Both the position numbers and the translations under genes were made by a program. 64,000 nucleotides of DNA from NCBI RefSeq assembly GCF_052857255.1, contig NC_135498.1, positions 85,460,639 through 85,524,638 of the forward strand. The letters run 5' to 3'. Of the stretch, positions 55,992 through 64,000 are shown one piece after another. How positions within the stretch are numbered: the first letter of the stretch is position 1; every line of letters starts with the position of its first letter. The notes beneath the pieces were generated by a model. That model ran no database searches, had not been told where the DNA came from, and worked only from the letters and a program-made list of their open reading frames with translations. The DNA is from Amblyomma americanum. Taxonomy: Eukaryota; Arthropoda; Arachnida; Ixodida; Ixodidae.

Positions 55992-58900
55992 CTATTCCAG
56001 GGCTCCGCTTAGTCTTGCTGCTTCGCATGCGTGCTGCGCAAGGACCCTTTGGGCTGTGAGCTCGCTACTGGTGAGCAGGCCCTCCCATTGCTCCGGACTC
56101 GGGGTTTTGAGTTTGTGGAATGCATAATTGCGTTTGCACTCCCATGTAATGTGGTATAGCGTGGGGGTTGCCACGCACCACGGTCATGTGTCCCTGAATT
56201 GTGTAGGTTACATTTTGTGTAGAATGTATTGGTTGAAGAATGTTCCTGTTTGCAGTCTCCGCCAGTTCACTGGTTCTTGTTGTGTTAATAAGTTGTGTGG
56301 CAGAGGGTACTTGAGCCTCTGTCCTCTGTAGCAATTTAGCAGCTCCGCATATACTGGCTCCACTGTGGTAGGGTTCTCTAGGGTCTCCAACAGCTCAGCT
56401 CGGAACTTGATCTCGCAAATTAATCAGTCCACCCTTGAGTTTCCCGCTATCCCCGTGTGTGCCGGGATCCAGAGTATCTTGTGGGTTACTTTTTGGCTAG
56501 GGGGCCCTGTTTCGACGAGAATTCTTAGGGCCGCCTTGCAGACTCTACCTTGCGCGTAGTTCTTCCATGTGGATTTCGAGTCTGTTAATATGATCAGTGG
56601 TTTGTTTCTCCGATAGCCTTCGGTCGCCGCTAGTGCAACGGCGACTTCCTCCCCTCTGCTACCGTGTGGCTCCGTAGGATTGCGTATGTGATCGGTTTGC
56701 CGGTGGAATCCACGACTGCTGCGGCGGCATTGATTGTTCTTGTGCGTTTATCCCACGGATAAAGCGCTGCGTCAGTGTATACTGTGTTTTCTAGTTTAGC
56801 AAAATGGCGTTCCACATAATCTGCCCGCACCTGTCTTCTAGCCACGTGGAGATTCGGGTCCATGTTCTTTGGTATTGGACAGACTTGGAGGGTTTTACGG
56901 ATGTTGTCGGGGATACCGGCGGATCGATCAAAATGCCCTTCCATGTCGTAACCTAACCTCTTTAGGAGTGGTCGGCCGGCGGCTGAATTTCGGAGTCTGG
57001 AATTCTGCGTCTTGAGCTTTGCTTCCGCTAGTTCGCTGAAGGTGTTGCCCCAGCTGCAGCAGCTTGTCGTTTGGCGTGTTTCTAGGCAGGTGTAGCGTCG
57101 TCTTGTATGCTTTTCTTAAGAGCTTGTCAGCTTGTTCCCTTTATTGCTTGTTCATGGGGCGGTACGGGAGCGAGTAGGTGACTCTGCTGACCACAAGACT
57201 TCTGACCAGTTTTATCGTATCAGCTTCTTTCATTCCGTATCTTCTTTGGGAGACCCTGTTTATCATACGACTCACCTGCTCCGTTAACTTTTGAAGCAGG
57301 CTGATCGTGTGGCTGCATTTATTACTTCCTTGGATCCACATGCCCAAGACTCGTATCATGTTTCTCTCTGGTATATTTTGTCCCTAGCGATTCATTTCCA
57401 GCTCTGCTTGGGTGGGGCGTCTTCCTACTCTCTGGAGCTCGGATTTCTCCGTGGCGCAGGCTAGTCCCCTTTCTTTAACATAATCTTCCACGCAGCTTGC
57501 GGCTTCTTGAAGTTTCTCTTGTTTTTCTCCCAAGGTGCCTTGGTTGAATCAGACTGTAATATCATCTGCGTACATTGCGTGTTGTATACCTTCGATCTTG
57601 CTGAGTTTCTAGGCTAGACCAATATTCGCTACGTTAATAATATGGTCGAGATGACAGAGCCTTGTGGCGTTCCTTTGCTCGGGGTAGTGAAGATGTCGCT
57701 TCTCAAGTCTTCAAGTCCTACGGTGGCCGTTGGGTTGGTCAGGAAGGCCCTCACGTAGTCATGGATCCTTCTTCCGCAGTTGGCGTTATTCAGCCCTTCT
57801 ATGATGGCTGCGTGGCTGACATTGTCAAAGGACCCTTTGATGTCGAGGGCCATGACTATGTTTTCGCCCATATTGGGTGCTGTTTCGAGGGCCTACTCGT
57901 TGATCTGTAGGAGGACGTTTTGTGTCGATAGGTTTGCTCTGAAGCCAAACATCTTGGGCGGGTATAGCCCTTTGTTTTTTATGTGTAGCTGGATTCGTTT
58001 CGTGATGATTCTATTAGAGCTTCCCCAGGCATGATGTGAGAGAGATGGGTCTGAGGTTCTCTATCTGCAGCTTCTTGCCCGGCTTAGGAATCATCAACAC
58101 TACGGCGTGCTTCCACTCGTCTGAGATTCTTCCCTCTTTCCACAGTGTGTTCAGGTATGCTGTGAGTTGATCCGTCGCCTCGTCGCTGAGGTTGCGTATC
58201 AGGGAGTTTCTGATTCTGTCAGCTCCCGCTGCCGTGTTGTTGGTTATCGCCCTCATTGCCGCGGTCATTTCCTCGCGTGTTATGGGTCTGTCTATGTCGG
58301 GGTTGTCTATTCCTAGGTACTCCCCGTCATAGCCTTCGGGTTCGTTCTTGCTGTAGAATTTTGTTCGTACCGCCTCGATTAGTTGCTCGTCGTTAACCTC
58401 GTATTGGTGTACGAGTTTCTGGATCGCCTTTCTGCTTTCGGCCTTAGTCTTTGTGGGATCCATAAGGGTTTTAAGTATGCGCCACGTTTTAGCTGTGCTG
58501 AGTGTTCCGTTGAGCGAGCTGCTGAACTTTTGCCACCCTTGTCTGGCTAGCTGTGCCGCGTACTCTTCCGCTTGAGTCGTGATTTATGCTATTTTCTTCT
58601 TGAGCTTCTTATTAAGCTTCTGTTTTTTCCATCTTTTGGTGAGTTCGCGGCTTGCCTCCCATAGTCCGAGTAGCCGCTTGTCCACCCTCGGTACTTGTTC
58701 CATTCTATCTACTTCTTGCGTGTGCATTTCTTGTATTTGCTTTAGCTCCTAGCACCACTTCTATATCGAGGTGATCTCGCCTTGTAGCTGTCGGCTGTGT
58801 CGTCGAAATGCGTCCCAATCCGTTAGGCTGGCCGTGCCGATCTTTCTCTTGACGTTTTCTGCCTCTATCGTGGTTCGTATGATATGGTGGTCGATGCCTA

Positions 58901-59530
58901 GCTTTTCCAGCATGTTCTCCCACTCGGCCTGCTTTGCTCCTTCAACAAAGGTTAGGTCAGGACACGTTTCTGGGCTGACACTGTTACCCTGCCTTGTTGG
59001 TTGGTTTTCATCTGTTAAGAGCTCGCAGCCTATCCCTACTGCTGCGTTACATATATTCAGCACTTTTCTCTCGGCTTTCTGGTATCCCCAGCACGGGATT
59101 TAGGCATTAAAGTACCCTGCTAAGATTAGGATGTTCGACTTGGCTAGCCTACTCGCTTCAGCGAAAAGCTTAACGAAGCCGCCGTCCTTTTGTCTGGGGG
59201 GGGGGGGGGGGGGTTGTATAGATTTACTACGAAGGTGCTTTTGGCCCTTCGTTTCTTCTTGAGAATTATTTCTGTTATCACGTGTTCTATCTTTGTACCC
59301 TCAATTTCGTTGTGTGCTATGGTTACTATCTTGTTACTGATGAGGGTTGCGGTGCGTCCACTTTCCTGGCATGTGCACCCTTTTAGCGTGGGTGTAGTGT
59401 TGGTTTATTGAAGCATGATAATGTCTGGTGGTGTGTCTTTCGTGTTGATGTACTGCTGTAGGAACCCGTGTTTACGCCGGTAGCCCCTACAGTACCATCG
59501 CCACAGCTCTAGTTTGTTTTGCCCTGCCAT
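55992..59530 (-). pseudogene. LINE ORF2: endonuclease, RT, RNase H; many disruptions
   Basis: Starts MAGQNKLELWRWYCRGYRRK at 59530. The endonuclease has TPPDIIMLQ then a stop where Glu is expected, STFVVNLYN, an 18 G run (59196-59213) that breaks the frame, and ILILAGYFNA. RT: MIPKPGKKL, NLRPISLTSCLGK, FGFRANLSTQ, MALDIKGSFDNVSH, GTPQGSVISTILL, and MYADD at 57561-57575, so the catalytic pair survives. RNase H: VYTDAAL (56800 region). The C terminus is TLYHITWECKRN then a conserved SGALE-stop at 55992. At least eight stops or shifts. It would nick DNA, copy element RNA and remove the template. Confidence 0.85.
59196..59213 (+). repeat. poly(G) run inside LINE endonuclease
   Basis: Eighteen consecutive G residues within ORF2 coding sequence; on the coding strand a C18 run, giving a frameshift. 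Confidence 0.95.
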
Positions 59531-59821
59531 GTTGTGTTGTTGTTAGTGTTTGTACTTTGGGTTTCTGCTCCGAATCTCCTCTCGTTGTATAGCCTATCTC
59601 TGGCGTCGTTTATGGTTTTCTGCGTACTTTCATTTTTTACGTAGGTGCGGAAGCTTTGGTCCTGCAGCGCTATTTTCTGTTGCATTGGTTGTATTTGACT
59701 GCATTGTTGCCATAAAGCTCTTCATTTCATCTCTGAAACTGTGCTCTTCTGACTGTCGTGTGGGTTGCTCGGCTGGCAACGGTGGTGATCGCTCAAGCGA
59801 GCACGGCCCTGCCTGCCTTTG

Positions 59822-60994
59822 CTACTGCATTTTCCTTATTAGGTCGTCTATTCTCTTTTTCAGCTGCCTCGTCTCTTCGCGGCATAATTCTAGCTCTTTT
59901 TTGAGCGCCTTGTTTTCCTCGGCTAGCTTCATCTCGTTATATGTTTGCATGTTATTGTTGTTAGTGCTTTGCCCCGAGAACGGAATAAGTGATTTGGGAG
60001 GGCCCGCTCCCCAGCTCACCTTAATGCCGCTCTTCTGCTGTTGCTGTGATTGCCCCTGCCGCTGGCCCGGGCCGCCACTCTGCTTCCCCAGCGGTGGGTA
60101 AGACTCGTCCCTGCTGGCGCCTCGGCTCAGGCTCCTGCCCCGGTTGCGGCTTCGGATCCTCGACTTGTGCTCGTTTCCGCTCTGGCCCTGGGTTTGGTCC
60201 GTCTCTTCCTATCCGAACCACCTCGACCACCGCCCGCGGCTCCGGCTCCTGCTCCGGCTGCGCCGCTGGCCCTTCTGTGTCGGTCGTCCTCGCAGCTCCT
60301 CGGCCGTTTCGAGGCGCTGCTTTCAGTCCTTCGAGTCTGTCGCGTGGTCTCCACCGCAGATCAGGCATTTGGGCGTACATTGATGTTCTTCCGCCGGGTT
60401 TTGCTCGCCGCATTGCTTGCAAGCCTTGGCCTCGGGGTTCGTGCAAACGTCGGACCGATGGCCTTGCTGGCAGCAGATGTAGCAGACTTTTCTTGTGGGG
60501 CGATATGGATGACCCCACATTTCCCCTCCGTAGTAGAGTACTTGCTTCAGGTTTATGGGGCCGTCAAAGGTGATGACTGCTGTGCTTGTCTTTCCTAGCA
60601 TGCGGGCGTTCAGGATCTTGAGTCCTTGCGTCCGTATTTTTAAATTTGCCTTGAGCTCCGCTGGCGAGGTACCTGGGTCCACGCCATGGATGACTCAGCG
60701 CTGCGTGTCCTCCGGTACTACCACGTGCGCATTTACCGCGTAGGTACGGTCCCCGATCGTGAGTTGGGTATTGTGTCTGACGCGCTGGGCCGCTTCGTTG
60801 TCCGTGCTCACGATAATAATGTTTGAGCTGTTGCGTAGTCTGATGAATAAATCTTCCGCCTTGCACCTCGATCCGGCTGCTGCTACCACCGTTAGAGCCA
60901 CTTGATGAGTCTGTAAATTTCTTACAATGAGCCCCTTCGGCATGAGGACAATCTTGAGGTCGTCCTTCGGGAGCGGAAGTAGTCTTCTCCACAT
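59822..60994 (-). pseudogene. LINE ORF1, Gag-like protein with zinc knuckles
   Basis: The likely start is MWRRLLPLPKDDLKIVLMPK at 60994. An RNA-binding-like region follows (VALTVVAAAG, IIIVSTDNEAAQRV), a TGA replacing Trp at 60695-60697, then ITFDGPINLKQVLYYGGEMW. Zinc knuckles: CYICCQQGHRSDVC (CX2CX4HX4C), CKQCGEQNPAEEHQC and CLICGGDHATDSKD with a stop in place of the last Cys (60323). An Arg/Ser/Gln-rich part and a coiled coil EENKALKKELELCREETRQL end near 59825. It would package element RNA. Two or more stops make it non-functional. An upstream frame from 61207 has only GTG and is taken as 5' UTR. Confidence 0.75.
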
Positions 60995-61216
60995 TGCTGC
61001 TCTCTGCTTCACTGCAGCTGGGGCGCCAGCTGTGCTCCGCGCTCCGTCTGGGGTTTTTTCATTCCCTTGCGCAGCCGTCGTATGGCCGCTCCGCCGTTGA
61101 TTCCAACCAAAATGTTGATGGTCCAATGAGATTGAATGGTTCGAAAAGCTCGAAATTCGCGGAGCCCATGCAACGTGCTTCGGATCGCCTCGGCTGCTCG
61201 CAGCCACTCAGTCTAG

Positions 61217-62369
61217 GCGCAGACAGAAAGAAACAAAACAAGCAAAAGAAACAAAACCAGAACGACCCTGTCAGCGGGGCAATGGAGGCATCCGCGAGAC
61301 AATAAAGAGAGAGGTCTCTCCTCCATCAGAGAGGAAAAAGATTATCCATTTCGTCCCCAACTCCCTGCTTTGTCACACTTTCAGGTTCATAATGCTAGAA
61401 CAACGCCACCGGATTAGAAGGTGGTCCTGCACTCTAAGCCAAAAAGGATTAAAAATTGGTGTGAGGTCAGTCTATTTGGTACGAACTGATCTGCCACAAC
61501 CATTAGTCCTTTTTGGGATCAACTTAAAGGGTGCAAGTGTTGGTCCCCCAGGAAAGGGGTGCAAAAGTTTCTCCGCGGGAGCAGCGTTTTCAAGAAAAAT
61601 TGCAAACAATAGCGGGACTGTCCAGGCGGAAACACTTATTATATATAACAGGCAAACCTCTATAACTTAATAGAACAAGAAGGGAAATAGAAATCAACGT
61701 AGAAGAAAATACCAGATTTCGAACTGCTACCTTTGGATTTGGAATTAAGCAGGATATAACCAGGCCACCACAACAGACAGTGTGGAGTTTTAAGTAAACG
61801 CCTCATACACGGATCACGCATATTGTTTCGGTTAACGCTCGCAGTTTAATGAAACATTTTGCAAAGTATGGTGATTTTGCTGTCATATGATTTTGCAACA
61901 AGCTTAGGTAAGGCTTTAGTTATACGCAGGGTGTGGAACCGCCCATACATATTAGCCGATACTTGACAATCGCAAATCATTGTTTTCAATTCGTTTTTTT
62001 TTCGGATAAAGCGCTGTTATTTTGTAGCAACTGGCAACTGCTCATTGGGTGCCTGTCGGAAACTATTACAGAAGACCGTGGTTCAATTCGTTTGTTTTAC
62101 TGGCGGGCAGCGGCATTGGGGAATAGAATAACTGCCACTCATCGTTTCGCTAAGTGTCGCCGGTACTTACGCAGCATTAGATAAGCATGTAATCAACCGG
62201 CAACGAAACGAAACTGCATACGCTAGCTTAACGCTCACATTCTTTTCATATGGAACCTCGTAGTGCGTGTTTATCCACTTTCCCAGCTGTCATTCTATTC
62301 AATTTCACGAAGCATTTACCTGACGTAAAACAGCCCGTCCTCTTCGGCGCGGACAGTGGCGGTGCTCTC
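61217..62369 (+). repeat. Continuation of repeat W, then unassigned sequence
   Basis: 61217-61440 aligns with 55050-55270 (TCAGCGGGGCAATGG, GAGGAAAAAGATTATCC / GAGGAAAAGTATTGTCC, GAAGGTGGTCCT). Beyond about 61450 no similarity was noticed. Short ORFs to 62369 have no motif. Confidence 0.5.
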
Positions 62370-62860
62370 ACTGGCCTTATGGCTAAGTACACTATGGCAT
62401 TCGGCGGCCAGAGCGAGCGAAATTCTGTGCCGCCGCCGAAATGCTGCCTCGTTCACACTTCCCAGCCATCACCTAGCCGCTCTTGGCGTACGCACATATA
62501 GTTAGAAAAGTGTATAAAGCGACGCTCTCGACGTACCATTTGCATACGCAAGCTTCCATTCGCTAAAGGTAGGTATTTTGCGGGACTTTACGCCATATCT
62601 CACGAACGCTCTTTTAGTTTGCAGACTAGTGGCGCCATCTGGTTGTCAGGACGGCAAACAATTTTTCGCCAAACCGACGCACATCTGAAGTCTAGCAGCG
62701 TCCGAATCATCACCCTAAATGAAAAATAAAGCAAATTTACCAAATATACGTTTTCTTATACGTCAAAGGAAACGAAGCAAAGTACCTGTGCCCCATTTGT
62801 CTCCAGTGAATGCACTAAAAATCAGTAACAACGACAAAATCAGTGTGGAGCGAGGGGTAC
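62370..62860 (-). mobile_element. Harbinger-type MITE, diverged minus-strand relative of 18590-19284
   Basis: The reverse complement shares GGGAAGTGTGAACGAG-CAGCATTTCGGCGG with 19203-19232, AACCAGATGGCGCCACT with 19000-19025, and TAAATTTGCTTTATTTTT with 18915-18935. The outer inverted-repeat end near 62385 (CACTATGGCATTCGGCGG) is mutated, and the other end is not clear, so the limits are approximate. Confidence 0.6.
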
Positions 62861-62954
62861 TGCCTTGAGGGGCGCTTCCGCCATATCTGGGGAGTAACGG
62901 CGAAGCATTGGGAGCAAATTCTGTCGTTCGTCACTCGGTTAGTCGAACTTAAAG

Positions 62955-63745
62955 GAATTAGCTAGCGCCTCAGTGAGGGATTGCACGGTAACCGAAGGGG
63001 AGGAGCTGGCCGTAGCTCTAGCGGCGGTAGCCGGTTATCGAAGCAACATGTCCCTTACCATCCTTACAGATTCGAGAGAAGCGTGCCGTAACTACATGAA
63101 CGGCCGCATAGGTCGCGCCGCGCTCCGGCTCCTCCAGAGCGCGACCCCACCAAAAGTCATACATAGCATTTACTGGGTGCCAGGACACACCGACATAGCG
63201 GGGAACGAACGCGCCGACGAGGTAGCTCGAGGGTATACGAGCCGAGCTTCCTCCCAATCGGACGATCTACCCGACCGAGTCAGTCCTACGTACTCAGACA
63301 TTCTCAACTACTATAAGGGGGTACGGATCCGCTATCCGCCGCCTCATCCTGATCTAAATCAACTAGGGGCAGTGTATTGGCGAAGATTGCAGACAGGAAC
63401 ATTCCCAAACCTGCATATCCTTAGCAAGATTTACCCTACGCAATATCGGGACACTTGCCCGTGGTGTGGCAGCAAACCATCGTTGTACCACATCACGTGG
63501 GAATGCAGTAAAAACGACAGCTTTCGCAAAGACCCGAGTGCGGAACAGTGGGAGAGCCGGCTCTCCAGCAGCGATCTGGGTTGCCAACAAGGTCTGATCC
63601 AGCACGCCCAACGAGCAGCGAAGCTCAGCGGAGCCCTGGAATAGGGGCATCGACCCTGTGAGAAGAAGGAAGATGGACCTCTTCTTTCTCGTCTGCTACT
63701 AGCACCTTTCTAGAGCATTAAAAGTCTTTCCTACCTACCTAGTCC
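62955..63745 (+). mobile_element. RNase H-bearing LINE, 5'-truncated 3' end
   Basis: Begins inside the RNase H domain and runs to the 3' end (CATTAAAAGTCTTTCCTACC). It shares the TLYHITWEC and SGALE-stop C terminus with the element at 55904-61216, but in plus orientation. About 790 bp. Confidence 0.8.
62973..63644 (+). CDS. LINE ORF2 C-terminal part: RNase H and zinc-finger tail, intact frame
   Basis: 223 codons without a stop; the frame is open a little further upstream (VRDCTVTEGEELAVALAAVA). RNase H motifs: the Glu in TEGEELAVALA, TILTDSREACRNYMNG (third catalytic Asp), then YWVPGHTDIAGNERADEVAR with the conserved His and Asp. A conserved C-terminal domain follows: VYWRRLQTGTFPNLHILSKI, CPWCGSKPSLYHITWEC (a CCHC-like knuckle), ending AAKLSGALE-stop. 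The upstream RT is absent by truncation, so no active element is present, though the open frame implies recent insertion. The first codon here is not a true start. Confidence 0.8.
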   Translation: MRDCTVTEGEELAVALAAVAGYRSNMSLTILTDSREACRNYMNGRIGRAALRLLQSATPPKVIHSIYWVPGHTDIAGNERADEVARGYTSRASSQSDDLPDRVSPTYSDILNYYKGVRIRYPPPHPDLNQLGAVYWRRLQTGTFPNLHILSKIYPTQYRDTCPWCGSKPSLYHITWECSKNDSFRKDPSAEQWESRLSSSDLGCQQGLIQHAQRAAKLSGALE

Positions 63746-64000
63746 TTCTTAGGCCAAGGACTAGGCGTTTTGTCCGCGAAGTCTGCACACGGCACGCACG
63801 CGGTCGCAGTTGCTCCTTTCGCGCTGCTCACGGGGACTAACGGCTGCTATTGTTCATAAGGGGACTAATTTTGGTTAACAGTGTTTGACGTTGAAGAGGA
63901 ACAGCGTTATTAGGTTGTTTCTGAATATACTTTCTGACGGCCTTGAAAGATGGGTACGAAGAATATAAGAATAATATATAGGATTTTATTGGTTAATATC
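63746..64000. other. No recognisable gene at the right edge
   Basis: 255 bp with nothing assignable; AGATGGGTACGAA near 63950 resembles 13728-13740 of repeat W but is too short to call. Confidence 0.5.

Larger units (their letters stand above)
55904..61216 (-). mobile_element. Near full-length RNase H-bearing LINE (I/R1/LOA-type)
   Basis: 5.3 kb minus-strand LINE with 5' region, ORF1 (Gag-like with zinc knuckles), ORF2 (endonuclease, RT, RNase H) and 3' end AATAAATGTTTTTCTCTA on the minus strand. It sits between two parts of a family W unit. Both ORFs are multiply disrupted. RNase H after the RT places it in the I-type superfamily; the exact clade is not determined. Related 3' ends lie at 46615-47068 and 62955-63745. 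Confidence 0.85.

Noticed and set aside
60046..60598. Long plus-strand ORFs (175-182 codons) antisense to LINE ORF1
   Set aside because: They are shadows of the Arg/Ser/Gly-rich, GC-rich ORF1 coding strand.
1..64000. CRISPR arrays, bacterial operons or phage genes
   Set aside because: No regularly spaced repeat-spacer pattern, ribosome-binding sites or gene clusters; the window is clearly eukaryotic.

Overview
Eukaryotic nuclear DNA, most likely from a hard tick (Ixodida) or a close chelicerate relative. This assignment rests on the repeat content: tRNA-derived SINEs, chelicerate-type Ty3/gypsy, CR1/L2-, RTE- and RNase H-bearing LINEs, a Penelope-like element, and the hAT, PIF/Harbinger and piggyBac-type non-autonomous elements. 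No database search was possible, so family names are recognition calls. No bacterial-style operons, rRNA, credible tRNA gene or CRISPR array is present. Only one locus looks like an ordinary host gene: a two-exon gene at 44481-46194 with consensus splice sites and a downstream AATAAA. Almost everything else is transposable-element sequence or its remains.

Layout. 1-1815: 3' part of a CR1/L2-like LINE with an (ATGA)n tail. 2736-3835: RNase H-bearing LINE fragment (minus). 3836-5100: a dispersed repeat, here called family Z, copy 1. 6400-9050: tRNA-derived SINEs. 9178-10668: family X copy A. 11510-12310: Ty3/gypsy fragment. 13720-14330: fragment of a tandem family W. 15720-17060: family Y copy 1 (inverted). 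17220-43800: a second family Z copy split by nested insertions (below). 44481-46465: host gene. 46615-48720: LINE fragments. 48736-50125: family X copy B. 51415-54180: tandem duplications, then family Y copy 2 carrying an LTR-like insertion. 54830-61900: family W interrupted by a 5.3 kb RNase H-bearing LINE (minus). 62370-62860: Harbinger-type MITE relative. 62955-63745: another RNase H LINE 3' end.

The centrepiece is the nest at 17220-43800. Family Z copy 1 gives the empty-site order. In copy 2 a 1.75 kb hAT-type element (17795-19543, near-perfect 8 bp target duplication) has entered, and it contains a PIF/Harbinger-type MITE (18590-19284, TTA duplication). Further right, a Ty3/gypsy retrotransposon lies on the minus strand (19701-43257, 149 bp LTRs with 3 differences, 5 bp duplication AATAT). 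Its gag is split by a plus-strand LINE (about 38545-42158). Its integrase is split by a 14.9 kb AT-rich segment (20805-35698) that has short terminal inverted repeats and, just inside each end, degenerate GGGCATG-type arrays. That segment holds decayed Penelope-like and RTE fragments and a piggyBac-type MITE, but no transposase that I recognise. It entered a gypsy copy whose LTRs are still about 98% identical, so it probably arrived as one block. It is the best candidate here for an undescribed large mobile element.

Almost all element genes are broken by stops or frameshifts; the details are given per feature.
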